This document shows, piece after piece, positions 1 through 10,325 of a stretch of 43,189 nucleotides of DNA. Position 1 is the stretch's first letter. The number at the start of each line of letters is the position of its first letter. The DNA is from Streptococcus parasanguinis (lineage in GTDB: Bacteria; Bacillota; Bacilli; Lactobacillales; Streptococcaceae). The DNA is taken from assembly GCF_001074805.1 (NCBI RefSeq), contig NZ_JUPI01000065.1, positions 1 through 43,189 of the forward strand, read 5' to 3'. A program made the translations under genes and the position numbers. The notes beneath the pieces were generated by a model that searched no databases, was not told the origin of the DNA, and saw nothing but the letters and a program-made list of their open reading frames with translations.

Positions 1-1946
1 AGATTGAGGTAGACCAAATCGTCCTTCCCGCGCAGACCGATCGGCACGGCCAAACTTTGGTAAGGGGCATGGCTCTCCCAACGACTCAAGACCTTGAGGT
101 CATTAAAAGTTTCTGCTTGGTACATTTCAAGGAAGGTCACTGAGTCTGGAATCGAGCTCTTGAGCTGTTGGATATGCTTGAGGGGGGCAAGACCACGCGA
201 TATGGCTTCCTTGTCATAACCTTCTGGGAAGTGATCCAATTGGAAGTCAAGCTCCCGAAGAACCCCTTCTTGCAAGAGCAATTGCCCTTGGTTGCGGTCC
301 TTGATAGAGATAACGGTTTGGATATTTTCAGAAAGAGATGAGAGCACGTCTGCCACATAGATAATGGAGCAACCGAGCTCTGTCGGATCCTCACGGAAGA
401 ACTCCATGATAACATGGTCCAAAATCAAGGTTTCATCGGTGATGAGCACCACATAGTGAGGGTGGAAGATCTTGGTGTCATTAGCTTTTTCTTCCTCTTT
501 TTGCGCCTTGCGGAGCTTGAGGATTTGGTTGAGACTGTTCAAGACCTGATCGCGTGTCCGCTGATTGTAGACGAAGCTACGGACATTCATATCTTGCAGG
601 GTCGCATGAGGCAACCAGCGCATCCAATCCCAGCTTTCTTTTTCCTCTTCTGGAATGATCGGAATAATGGTCAGATCATGGTAAGAGTGAAAGACAGCCA
701 ATTGGGCAACCAGAAGCTGCAACTGCTCGAGCACGATGGGACGAGGGCCGACATACCCCACAGGTCCCCGATTGAGGCTGGCTATAATTGGAAGATTGTC
801 AATCTTCTGATGCGCTTGGAAAAGAGCATAGCCTTCTTCTTCCAAGGCATCTTTCTTCCCACTGCGTTCTTCCTGACCATATTTGAGCTCATAGCTGGTT
901 GGAACCTTTCCCAAGCCCAAGCGATAGGCCAAAAAGTCAAAATGAAGCGGTGTTTTTTCGTAGATCCGCGAGTCATAGCGTTTGACCATCTTGGTCAAGT
1001 CTTCGATGGCTGGGAAATGGTAAAACATGCCTTCTCGTTGCTTCCGAGAGAGCTGTTCCAAGTCCTTGGCCTTGTCCTTGAGATAGAGATGGTAGAGCTC
1101 CACGCGCTCTTTCTTATCTTCTTTGTATTTCTTACGATTCTTGAAAAATCCTTGTACCGAAAAGATCACACTGACCACAGACATGGATACCGTCGCGATG
1201 ATATACAGCCCTCGCGGTTGGAAAATGGTGATCAAGAGGGTCACCCCAACCATGATGAGAGGAGGCATAATTAACTTCAAGAGTTCATCGGATGGTTTTT
1301 GAGGCTCCGCACCCGGAGGATTGATCAGGATTTTGTCTTCTGAACTCCGATAGATGATCCGCGGAGACCGGTGGTACTCTGGATAGTCCTTGTAGAAGTC
1401 ATAGCGCGAATGCAAGCGCGGCACCAGATAAGGACTCACTTCGACCGATCCTTCCACGCCAAATTCTTCCGGGTAGAGCTTAAAGGTCACATCTCCAATC
1501 GCCAGCTCATCTCCAAAAGCCAGTGGAACAGTCGCTTCAGTTACGAGTTTGTGGTTATGGTAGAGTTTCCCTGATAGGAGCTGACAAGTCCAGGTCTGGT
1601 CTTTTTTCACAAGGAGAAAGCGCACTGGATAATGCACGCGCACATCCGCACCCTCTTCATCTGCTACGAGGATCTCTTCCTTGTCTAGCAGCTCATAGGT
1701 ATGGACTTCTCCTGTCGCCAAGTAACAGACCACATCCCCAAGGATCTTGCTATTTTCTAGCACGCCCTTGTCTTCCCCATATTGGTAGAAGACTTCTCCT
1801 TGACTCCATTGGAAATGAAGGGGATGTTCTTGCGAAGAAATGGTCAACTGAGCCGTTTCTTGATTCGATACGGTCGCTGTTTTCCCCTCTTCTAGTGCTA
1901 GCTCATAGCGAAAGCCTTTTTTATAGAGTATGATACGTTTTTTCAT
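1..1946 (-). CDS. essC: EssC, type VII secretion ATPase (partial: N-terminal part, 3' end outside window)
   Basis: This is the amino-terminal half of the membrane-bound FtsK/SpoIIIE-type ATPase that drives substrate export through the type VIIb system. The frame starts at ATG 1946 and is open for about 648 codons to the window edge; complete EssC proteins are about 1,470 residues. What is visible is a cytoplasmic beta-rich FHA-like region (about residues 1-200), two adjacent membrane helices (about 224-241 and 246-266), and then the large domain that precedes the P-loop ATPase domains. No Walker motifs are seen because they lie beyond the edge. The start codon follows the essB stop by three bases, and its AAGGAG ribosome-binding site is inside the last codons of essB. 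The variable C-terminal domains that differ between EssC types cannot be judged here. Confidence 0.93.
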   Translation of the reverse strand, partial: MKKRIILYKKGFRYELALEEGKTATVSNQETAQLTISSQEHPLHFQWSQGEVFYQYGEDKGVLENSKILGDVVCYLATGEVHTYELLDKEEILVADEEGADVRVHYPVRFLLVKKDQTWTCQLLSGKLYHNHKLVTEATVPLAFGDELAIGDVTFKLYPEEFGVEGSVEVSPYLVPRLHSRYDFYKDYPEYHRSPRIIYRSSEDKILINPPGAEPQKPSDELLKLIMPPLIMVGVTLLITIFQPRGLYIIATVSMSVVSVIFSVQGFFKNRKKYKEDKKERVELYHLYLKDKAKDLEQLSRKQREGMFYHFPAIEDLTKMVKRYDSRIYEKTPLHFDFLAYRLGLGKVPTSYELKYGQEERSGKKDALEEEGYALFQAHQKIDNLPIIASLNRGPVGYVGPRPIVLEQLQLLVAQLAVFHSYHDLTIIPIIPEEEKESWDWMRWLPHATLQDMNVRSFVYNQRTRDQVLNSLNQILKLRKAQKEEEKANDTKIFHPHYVVLITDETLILDHVIMEFFREDPTELGCSIIYVADVLSSLSENIQTVISIKDRNQGQLLLQEGVLRELDFQLDHFPEGYDKEAISRGLAPLKHIQQLKSSIPDSVTFLEMYQAETFNDLKVLSRWESHAPYQSLAVPIGLRGKDDLVYLN

Positions 1947-1949
1947 AGA

Positions 1950-3239
1950 CTACTCCTTGTGTTCGCTAGACTCAGTTGAGCTTGCTGTTGTAGAAGACGA
2001 GCTTTCTGTAGAGGAGCCTTCTGTAGACGAAGCCGTTGTTGAGCTGCTAGTGGAAGATTTGGTTTCATCTGTCTCTGCTTCCAAGAGTTTAGAGCGGGCA
2101 TCCCAGTATTTCTTGTATTCGCCCTCTAGCTCAGAGAGTTTCTTCTCGCGCTGTTCACCAGAGAGTTTTTCGCTATCACGTGTCGCCTTGATTTCTTTGC
2201 GAAGGGCATAGATGATCAAGTCTGAATCGTCGATCCGCTTGGCTGTATCCAGCGCTTGGGTAAAGTCATGACGGCCGATATAGATCCAGTAGTGGAGATA
2301 GAGACTGTCTGATTTGAGCGTGACGTTGTTGAGGATGACCTTCTTTTGGTCCTCTGAGAAATTCAAGCCTTGCAAGTAAGACGTCGCCAACTCGTATTTC
2401 TGTGTCGTTGGAAGACTGCTTGGAGCCACTCCCTCCAACTCATCGATCACACCGGTGTAGTCTACTTTAAGAAAAGCAGTATCCGCTTGAAGCAACTTTT
2501 CTTTAAAGGGGGCTTGGAAAAAGACCAAATAAATCAAGGGCAAGAGTAAGAGGGCCACTACAGCTGAAAGCCATACTGTTGCCAACTTAAAGATTCGGTG
2601 TTGACGACTTGAAACCAAGGTCAAGGTCTTTTCTTCCTCTTCCTTGCGTTCTTGGTAGGCTTTCTCTAAGAGTGCTTTCATCTCTTCTAAGCTAGCAGCA
2701 TCACGGATTTCTACCAAGAAATCAGGCAGATCTTCTAATTCAAGTGTGCCTTGATAGAGCTCCATGAAATCCCAGTCCCCAAAAAGAGTGACCGCATAGC
2801 ACTTGGCCTGCCGCAAGAATTCAACCTGATCCCACTTGCGTGGCACCATCATTCCCGGCACCCCGCGATAAGCGATCTTGACTTGCGCATCCTTGGTCAC
2901 AAACAAATTGATAGGATGCAACATAAAGGTCACCGGAAGCTCCAAGGCTGGCGCCAAATCCAAGACATTGATAGCTAGACGCAGACGGTCTGAAACCGGT
3001 AATGCCTGGATTTCTTCTGCAGTCAAGCCTAGCGCGTCTGTCTGATAGGTCAGATGAATCTGGTCTTGATCCGCTGTCATGCTTTGCTCTAAAAACAAGG
3101 GATGATGGAGATCCAAAATCCATAAATTGCGTAAATCCTGGCTATCCACTTCTGAACGCTTAAGGTCCAGCCGCCAGCTCGTTTCTTCTTTTTCAAAACG
3201 GAAGACTTGTTCTTCCAGTGTAAATTGTTCTTCTTTCAC
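1950..3239 (-). CDS. essB: EssB, type VII secretion pseudokinase-fold membrane protein
   Basis: EssB is an integral membrane component of the Ess/T7SSb machine. It has a cytoplasmic pseudokinase-like domain (about residues 1-210), one membrane helix (about 216-241, ending LLLLPLIYLVFF) and an extracytoplasmic helical domain. The likely start is GTG at 3239: an AGGAG box lies seven bases upstream and the codon sits one base after the esaB stop. An in-frame TTG at 3254 lacks such spacing. This gives 429 residues, normal for the family. The last 40 or so residues are an unusual low-complexity tail made almost entirely of Ser, Thr, Ala and Glu, predicted to be outside the membrane. The gene is coupled to esaB upstream and essC downstream. 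Confidence 0.92.
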   Translation of the reverse strand: MKEEQFTLEEQVFRFEKEETSWRLDLKRSEVDSQDLRNLWILDLHHPLFLEQSMTADQDQIHLTYQTDALGLTAEEIQALPVSDRLRLAINVLDLAPALELPVTFMLHPINLFVTKDAQVKIAYRGVPGMMVPRKWDQVEFLRQAKCYAVTLFGDWDFMELYQGTLELEDLPDFLVEIRDAASLEEMKALLEKAYQERKEEEEKTLTLVSSRQHRIFKLATVWLSAVVALLLLPLIYLVFFQAPFKEKLLQADTAFLKVDYTGVIDELEGVAPSSLPTTQKYELATSYLQGLNFSEDQKKVILNNVTLKSDSLYLHYWIYIGRHDFTQALDTAKRIDDSDLIIYALRKEIKATRDSEKLSGEQREKKLSELEGEYKKYWDARSKLLEAETDETKSSTSSSTTASSTEGSSTESSSSTTASSTESSEHKE

Positions 3240-3240
3240 C

Positions 3241-3483
3241 TTACCACTCCTCAATCTCGATCAGATCACCACTCGTGATCGGATACTCCTGTACCACCTT
3301 GCCTTCATCCAGCAAGATGCCTTTATTTACCACGCGCAACTGATACTTGCTTCTAGGCTCCATGGCAGACCCAAAGATCTGATCCAATTCCCGAATCAAG
3401 CGTCGCACCTCCATCCGCGTTGGGATTCGGAGGTCATGGCTTGCACCATTCATACGGAAGGTGACATTGATATGTTGGTCCAT
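3241..3483 (-). CDS. esaB: EsaB, ubiquitin-like type VII secretion protein
   Basis: This 80-residue protein of the YukD/EsaB family has a ubiquitin-like fold and is a cytoplasmic accessory or regulator of the type VIIb system. Small size, the pattern of alternating hydrophobic strands (beginning HINVTFRM, ending GDLIEIEEW) and position between essA and essB support the call. Its ATG directly follows the essA TAA with no gap, so translation is almost certainly coupled. No membrane segment or signal peptide is present. Confidence 0.9.
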   Translation of the reverse strand: MDQHINVTFRMNGASHDLRIPTRMEVRRLIRELDQIFGSAMEPRSKYQLRVVNKGILLDEGKVVQEYPITSGDLIEIEEW

Positions 3484-3939
3484 TTAGGCCTCTTTTCTAT
3501 AGATTCGATAGGAAATATAGCCAGCAATCCCAAAGAGAAGAGCACTCCAAGCCAGCATTTGCAAAGCTGGAATAAAATCCGACAAGCTGGCCGAATTGTC
3601 CTCCACATTGGACTCGAATTTAGATAATTTTTGATTTTCAGGCTGGAACAGGTCCGCTTCAGGCCCCGTTTTTTTCTTTCCCTTTATAGCAGAAAACAAC
3701 TGGCCGTCTGAATCGGTCAATTGTTTCTCTTGCTTGCGTTTTTCATCTGCTAATTTTTTCTGATCCTTCTCATTGAAAAGAGACTCAGTCGCATCCAATT
3801 GGCCCCCAAGTGTCTTTTCCTGCTCTGTCTCAAGACGTGAGTTGTTGACCTGCAGACGATTATCAATAAAATCATCTGCAGAAACAACAACCGCTGGCAA
3901 GAGACTTAAGACAAAGAGAAGATACATCATTTTTTTCAT
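3484..3939 (-). CDS. essA: EssA, small type VII secretion membrane protein
   Basis: EssA is a 151-residue membrane component of the T7SSb apparatus. It has an N-terminal signal-like hydrophobic stretch (MMYLLFVLSLLPAVVVSA), a charged Lys/Glu-rich central region predicted to be coiled or disordered, and a single C-terminal membrane helix (about residues 125-145) followed by a short basic tail (RIYRKEA). It overlaps the 3' end of esaA by an ATGA tetranucleotide and abuts esaB. EssA proteins diverge strongly in sequence, so the name rests on topology and gene order. Confidence 0.87.
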   Translation of the reverse strand: MKKMMYLLFVLSLLPAVVVSADDFIDNRLQVNNSRLETEQEKTLGGQLDATESLFNEKDQKKLADEKRKQEKQLTDSDGQLFSAIKGKKKTGPEADLFQPENQKLSKFESNVEDNSASLSDFIPALQMLAWSALLFGIAGYISYRIYRKEA

Positions 3940-6900
3940 AAGCTTGATTCAATTTCCTTTGTTTGAGTAAACTTCTTAGGAATGAAGATATTGGCAACCG
4001 CCAAAAGTCCGAAGAAGACCAACAATCCGAAGAAGACGCCGATACCGGCTGTTTGTCCATCAAAGTAACCCGCAAACTGTCCTTCTAAAATAGAAAGGAG
4101 GTTGACATTTTTCACCAGTGCTGGAAGGCCTGACAAGGTCGCGGTCGTTCCGATCGCGCTTGATAGGTAGACATAGCTGATCAACATGAAGAAGGCCAGT
4201 CCCATTCCAATCACACGGAAGTGTTTCAAAAGAAGGTATTGTAGTTGTACCAAGACAAAGCTTGCTAGAACCGCTAAGAACACCCATGAAGGTACATATT
4301 CACGACCAACAGAGAGTTGAATACTTGAAATCATTCCGATCACCAGTCCAAGGATGAGAGAAAGTCCCACAAGGACACCGACAGACAAGAGATCTGATTC
4401 TTGCAAGCGATTTAATTTGAAACGATCTTTCACCTTACGGATGATTGGTTGAGTCGCAAAGAGATAAGCTGTAAAGAGACTCAAGACTTCCAACATAAAG
4501 ATCCAGATAAATGGACGGTAGACGTTGATAGTCGCTTTCACAGAAGAAGATTTCTCTGCAACTGGATTTGACAAGAAGTTGAGCAAGACTTCATTCGGCA
4601 CTCCGTTTTCATAGGCATTGTTGAAGACCTTACGGAAGGCTTCGACGAAGTTCCCATTTTCAGACAATTCCTTGTCGAATTCACCCATCAAGCTCTCTGC
4701 ATTGCTAGACAATTTCTCTGTATTGCCTTGGGCTTTTTCCAATTCTTTGTTCAATTGGCTAAAGATTTCATTGGTAGAGTTAGCAGCTTCTACATTGCTA
4801 CGAGATGAGCTCTTAACGCCTTCTGTCGAGCTCAATAATGACGTGTATTCAGAACCAAGAGCTGACAAATCTGCATCGGTCTTGGTTTGAGCCTGTGTCA
4901 CTGTTTCCTGCGCTTTTGAGATCTCTTCTAGGCGTCTTTGAAGGTCTGCATACTGCTTCAATTGATCGTTGATATTTTGGGTTAGATCCTTGTTGGTGTT
5001 TTCGATTGCTTGAAGATTTGCCTGCAATTGTGGTCCCAAGTCTTGCAACTGTTTAAGGGTACCATCTAACTGGGCTTTCACACTCTTCGTTGCATCCCCA
5101 GATTCATCCGTTTCAATACTCTTACGGTAGTCCTTCATGTTACTTGAAACGGCAGCCTTCACGACATCGACCAAAGCATTTGTCAAATCCATATCTTCGA
5201 TCGGATCATAGAGCGAATGACGATCTCCCTTGTCATCTTTTGGATAGTAAGCATCGATCAATGCTCCCGCGCGTTGATAATCCAGGGCGATTTCACTAGC
5301 TTTCGATGCATAGTTAGCGACAGCTGTTTTCAAGTCTTCTGCAGATACAGTCACACTGGTTGAAGAAACTCCATTCACAAGGACTTCAACATCAATCGCG
5401 CTTGGCATAGCTCCTCCATCTTCAACAAGGTGAATTTGAATTTGTTTGCCATCTTTCAGTTCGACTTCCTGCTCACCACTGCCTGCATAAGTCTGTCCAT
5501 CATAGGTCCAGGTATCAACCTTAACTCCTGCAGGTACTTGAATGCTAACTTTTTGTTTTCCAGATTTAGCATTGAGAACATTCGCAACTGCCGTTAATTT
5601 AGCATCCACTTCAGCAGCCAATCGTTTCAAGTCATCTGCGTTCCCTTTTGCTTGCCCCTTCGTTCCAGCAAAAGCACTATCAAAATCAATCGCTGCGTTG
5701 AGATTCCCATACTTATTCAGATTAAGACTAGCAGGATCTAAAGACGGAAGTTTTTCAATTGCTTGACGAATGTCATCATCCGCTTTATCTCGAGCCTTGC
5801 TGATAGTTTCGATTTTTGGCTTTCCAAGCAAGGTACGAAGAGTGACTTTGTCTCCTTCATTTAGACCATAGTAGTCAAGGATCTTCGCTTTTACAGAAGA
5901 CTCGATGTTCTTTTCGTGCTCATCTAATTTGTCGCGTTCTGCCTTGATCCCTTTTTCGAGGTCTGCCACACGATCATTCACATCTTTTGTCAAGCCTGCA
6001 TAAGTCTTGGTACCTGAAGCATCTCCTTCTGTTTCAGTTGGTTGACTCAATTGTTTGGTAATTGCTTCTTGGTTTTGTTGTAGATTCTTATACAACTCTT
6101 GGGTCTTTTCACTGACAACAGACTGGTTCATAGACATCAGCTGGTTCATGAACTCTTCATGGCTGATCTTGTCCTCAGAGCGTTGCTTAATCAATGTGTC
6201 AAAGTTTTGACCGTACTGATTCTGAGATTGGGTCAACTGATCAAAAGCCTGGGTATAAGACTCAAGAACTGTCTTCAAGGCATTGTTCGACTCGACAGAT
6301 GATGTCGACAAGCTATAGAGACTCGGGAAGATATTTTTGGAATCTAAAGCCGAATCCAGCAAGTTGCTTCGGTAAGAACCAATGTTGGTCGATTGGATCT
6401 TGTTACTTGTCTCCACGTTTTTCTGAGCTGTATAAAGGTTGCTTAGAATACTGACCATATACATATCAACCAACTGGCTATTCAAGTCTGAAACGATATC
6501 TTTAGCGACTTTATTGGCCTCGTTCTCAACCTGAGAATTCCCAGCCGCATTGACCTTATACGTCACAGTTGTCTTCTCTGCATTGACTGCGTTCACTTCC
6601 AAGACCTTCTCTGAGAAGTCACTTGGAATGACGATCATCAACTGGTACTTGCCATCTGCAAGCCCTGACTCAGCGGCTCCACGAGGGAGTACAGACCAGT
6701 TTTGCGAATTATCCCGTTCGATATTCTTTACATAGCTAGCCCCAAGGTTGTATTCTTTATCATTCAGTTTAACCGCCTTGTCTTCATTGACCACCGCAAT
6801 ATTAAGCTTGGTGTTTTCTGTCGTTTGTACGGTCTTGGCTTCGTTTTGCTTTTGGTCCTTTTGAACCGTCGTATAAAGACCCACTACAGATCCCATCAAA

Positions 6901-6959
6901 AGGAGCACAACTGCGCTCTGACCAATGTATTTTAACCATTTTTTATTTTTAACTTCCAT
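3936..6959 (-). CDS. esaA: EsaA, large type VII secretion membrane protein (YueB/Pip-like)
   Basis: EsaA is the 1,007-residue polytopic component of the T7SSb machine, related to the B. subtilis phage receptor YueB. One N-terminal membrane helix (about residues 13-31) is followed by a very long extracytoplasmic region of about 770 residues, rich in coiled coil (long Gln/Glu/Lys/Asn runs) with a short beta-rich insert around 470-550. About five membrane helices lie near the C-terminus (about 805-1000). In B. subtilis and staphylococci the long ectodomain spans the wall. The start has a GGAAAAGG-type ribosome-binding site. The gene is separated from esxA by 131 bases holding two hairpins, so it may depend on read-through from the esxA promoter; no separate promoter was recognised. 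Confidence 0.92.
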   Translation of the reverse strand: MEVKNKKWLKYIGQSAVVLLLMGSVVGLYTTVQKDQKQNEAKTVQTTENTKLNIAVVNEDKAVKLNDKEYNLGASYVKNIERDNSQNWSVLPRGAAESGLADGKYQLMIVIPSDFSEKVLEVNAVNAEKTTVTYKVNAAGNSQVENEANKVAKDIVSDLNSQLVDMYMVSILSNLYTAQKNVETSNKIQSTNIGSYRSNLLDSALDSKNIFPSLYSLSTSSVESNNALKTVLESYTQAFDQLTQSQNQYGQNFDTLIKQRSEDKISHEEFMNQLMSMNQSVVSEKTQELYKNLQQNQEAITKQLSQPTETEGDASGTKTYAGLTKDVNDRVADLEKGIKAERDKLDEHEKNIESSVKAKILDYYGLNEGDKVTLRTLLGKPKIETISKARDKADDDIRQAIEKLPSLDPASLNLNKYGNLNAAIDFDSAFAGTKGQAKGNADDLKRLAAEVDAKLTAVANVLNAKSGKQKVSIQVPAGVKVDTWTYDGQTYAGSGEQEVELKDGKQIQIHLVEDGGAMPSAIDVEVLVNGVSSTSVTVSAEDLKTAVANYASKASEIALDYQRAGALIDAYYPKDDKGDRHSLYDPIEDMDLTNALVDVVKAAVSSNMKDYRKSIETDESGDATKSVKAQLDGTLKQLQDLGPQLQANLQAIENTNKDLTQNINDQLKQYADLQRRLEEISKAQETVTQAQTKTDADLSALGSEYTSLLSSTEGVKSSSRSNVEAANSTNEIFSQLNKELEKAQGNTEKLSSNAESLMGEFDKELSENGNFVEAFRKVFNNAYENGVPNEVLLNFLSNPVAEKSSSVKATINVYRPFIWIFMLEVLSLFTAYLFATQPIIRKVKDRFKLNRLQESDLLSVGVLVGLSLILGLVIGMISSIQLSVGREYVPSWVFLAVLASFVLVQLQYLLLKHFRVIGMGLAFFMLISYVYLSSAIGTTATLSGLPALVKNVNLLSILEGQFAGYFDGQTAGIGVFFGLLVFFGLLAVANIFIPKKFTQTKEIESSL

Positions 6960-6988
6960 ACCTTTTCCTTTTTCTAATTCATAGATAC

Positions 6989-7027
6989 AAAATAGGGGTT
7001 AGGAATTAAGAATCTAACCCCTATTTT
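6989..7027 (-). terminator. Hairpin between esxA and esaA (14-bp stem)
   Basis: A perfect inverted repeat (AAAATAGGGGTTAG at 6989-7002, its complement at 7014-7027, 11-base loop). It is the second hairpin met by transcription leaving esxA and ends just upstream of esaA. It probably acts as a partial terminator or mRNA-stabilising structure that lowers expression of the machine genes relative to esxA. The arms are A/T-flanked on both sides, so it could work in either direction. Confidence 0.6.
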
Positions 7028-7048
7028 CTATATATCAAAAGACAAAAG

Positions 7049-7078
7049 GGTGATCTACCTACAAGAAGTAAGATCACC
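7049..7078 (-). terminator. Rho-independent terminator after esxA
   Basis: An 8-bp stem (GGTGATCT at 7049-7056 with AGATCACC at 7071-7078) lies 12 bases after the esxA stop. On the minus strand it is followed by CTTTTGTCTTTT. This fits a terminator that lets only part of the transcripts continue into esaA. Confidence 0.65.
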
Positions 7079-7090
7079 TCCAAGACTATC

Positions 7091-7378
7091 TTAGTGGATT
7101 TGTGCAGCGATATCTTGGTCAGTTTGTTCAACGATATCAGCAACTTTGATCAATTGAGCATTGATGTCTTCCAACAATTGAGCGAATTGTTTGATTTTTG
7201 GAGACAATTCGTTGAATTGTGCTTCAAAGCTATCAAATGCAGATCCATCCCAGTTTGCGTCGATGACTTGTTGTTCATGAGTCAAAGTGTTAAGGATTTG
7301 ATCGATTTCTTGAGAACCTTGTGCATAGCGTTGTGCTGATTGACGTAGTTCTTCTGGAGTTAATTTAATTTGAGCCAT
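7091..7378 (-). CDS. esxA: EsxA, WXG100 secreted protein
   Basis: EsxA is the small helical-hairpin protein exported by, and required for, the type VII system. It has 95 residues with the WXG turn as W43-D-G45 between two amphipathic helices and no signal peptide. The C-terminal helix carries the export region (about EQTDQDIA); the usual Tyr of the YxxxD/E signal is not obvious. The start is clear (AAGGAG box, ATG 7378). The gene heads the locus, with a consensus promoter about 130 bases upstream and a terminator-like hairpin just after the stop, so it can be transcribed alone at a high level. Confidence 0.95.
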   Translation of the reverse strand: MAQIKLTPEELRQSAQRYAQGSQEIDQILNTLTHEQQVIDANWDGSAFDSFEAQFNELSPKIKQFAQLLEDINAQLIKVADIVEQTDQDIAAQIH

Positions 7379-7508
7379 ATGTTTCTCCTTTTGGGCTGAT
7401 ACCCTTATATTTTTTTCATAAACAATACATTTTAGTACGAATTAGTAAAATGCCAGATAACTGTATATTTTACCTTTCCCTCCCCGTTTGTATTATTTAC
7501 TTAAAAAT

Positions 7509-7537
7509 ATCTTAATGAAATATTGCCAGAATGTCAA
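7509..7537 (-). promoter_or_regulatory. esxA promoter
   Basis: On the minus strand TTGACA (7532-7537), a 17-base spacer and TAAGAT (7509-7514). Transcription would start near 7502, giving a leader of about 124 bases before the esxA ATG. Confidence 0.75.
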
Positions 7538-7564
7538 GTTTAGAGGGCTAACTGATAAAACATT

Positions 7565-7609
7565 GTAACTTTGTTACAGCTGTGTAACACTTTGTCATAT
7601 AACTGTAAC
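7565..7609. promoter_or_regulatory. GTAAC/GTTAC motif array upstream of esxA
   Basis: Four copies of GTAAC or its complement GTTAC begin at 7565, 7573, 7584 and 7605, 25-75 bases upstream of the esxA -35. Two of them form TGTTAC-N6-GTAACA. The 11- and 21-base spacings suggest binding on one face of the helix. A similar array lies upstream of the tilA-like gene at 19506-19562. The binding protein is unknown. Confidence 0.4.
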
Positions 7610-7784
7610 ATTTTTCTGAAATTCCTTGCCCCAGTAGTCTCCAACTAGTATTATTTTTAGGAAGAAAAGAAAACACTCTGTCCTTCTATATTAACTCAAC
7701 ACATAGATAAAAATTGTTGATTTTAGGTATTTTTAGATGCAATTTTGACAATTTTTGTATATTTTTTCATTTTTAAAGCTTTTA

Positions 7785-7793
7785 TGGTATAAT
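7785..7793 (+). promoter_or_regulatory. Extended -10 promoter of lipoprotein gene
   Basis: TG-G-TATAAT (TG at 7785, TATAAT 7788-7793) with no good -35. A start near 7800 leaves a leader of about 55 bases before the AAGGAG-preceded ATG at 7855. Confidence 0.65.
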
Positions 7794-7854
7794 GAGAACT
7801 GTTTAGAGCTTGTTTCATACAAGATCGAACACCATTAACTTATAAGGAGTATTT

Positions 7855-8406
7855 ATGAAAAAATTTCTACTTACCGCTGTCTGTCTACTTGCCCTTACTG
7901 CTTGTAGCCAAGGCCAACAAGGAAAAGGAACTACTAGCGCTTCTTCCAAGCAAGAGGCCACTCAAACCCAAAAGGAGCAAGTCCAAACCAAGACCTTTGT
8001 TAGCGACCTCGGTGATCACTACCAAAACAAAATTCAAATTGGCTACAAAAAAGATGAGATTGTTTCGATGACCATCATGGGCGTTGCACCAATACCGGAA
8101 GATATGCAAAAATCAGATGTCGCTGAATTGAAGGAAATCTACCAAGAAGAAGCTGATAAAGCAAATTCCAAACGCGGTGTTAACGGACAAGCTGGGATCA
8201 ACACAAGCATCAAAATCGATGATGATAAACAGACTTATACAAACGTTATGCATGTTGATTTTACTCAAATGAAAAAAGAAGATTTTGTGAAATTACTGGC
8301 TGATCAAGGGGAAGAAACCAACACTACCATGTTGAAATATCTTAAAGGCAAACCACAAGATCTCTTTACCTATTTCAAAGATCAAGGCCTCAAAGAAGAT
8401 AAATAA
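7855..8406 (+). CDS. Small lipoprotein, YehR/DUF1307-like
   Basis: A 183-residue predicted lipoprotein. The signal peptide ends in the lipobox LTAC with Cys17 as the lipidated residue, followed by a Gln/Ser/Lys-rich linker (about 18-45). The folded part begins around TFVSDLGD and shows a pattern I associate with YehR (DUF1307) lipoproteins, whose role is unknown; the family call is by eye. It has its own promoter and a bidirectional terminator and is divergent from esxA, so it need not belong to the secretion system. An AAGGAG site lies upstream of ATG 7855. It could share the regulatory region with esxA. Confidence 0.8.
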   Translation: MKKFLLTAVCLLALTACSQGQQGKGTTSASSKQEATQTQKEQVQTKTFVSDLGDHYQNKIQIGYKKDEIVSMTIMGVAPIPEDMQKSDVAELKEIYQEEADKANSKRGVNGQAGINTSIKIDDDKQTYTNVMHVDFTQMKKEDFVKLLADQGEETNTTMLKYLKGKPQDLFTYFKDQGLKEDK

Positions 8407-8407
8407 A

Positions 8408-8458
8408 AAGAGCTCTCTGAGTTCCTTAACACCTGGTTAAGGCTCAGAAAGCTTTTTT
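8408..8458. terminator. Bidirectional terminator between lipoprotein gene and proS
   Basis: A long imperfect stem centred on CCTTAAC/GTTAAGG (8424-8430 and 8436-8442), extended by TCTGAG/CTCAGA and AGCT pairs. T runs lie on both outer flanks (AAAAAG at the left, CTTTTTTC at the right), so it can end the plus-strand lipoprotein transcript and the minus-strand proS transcript. Confidence 0.85.
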
Positions 8459-8459
8459 C

Positions 8460-10325
<1,866 letters not shown>

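Larger units (their letters stand above)
7379..7854. other. 476-base divergent intergenic region between esxA and the lipoprotein gene
   Basis: A gene-free, very AT-rich stretch. It holds the esxA promoter (7509-7537, minus), a cluster of GTAAC/GTTAC motifs (7565-7609), and the extended -10 of the plus-strand lipoprotein gene (7785-7793). Nothing further was recognised at 7610-7760 or in the 124-base esxA leader. Confidence 0.7.

Noticed and set aside
414-1274. Long plus-strand reading frame of 286 codons
   Set aside because: It lies antisense to essC, whose minus-strand frame is open over the whole stretch with EssC-like domains; the plus-strand product is Phe/Leu-rich without domain character and has no ribosome-binding site.
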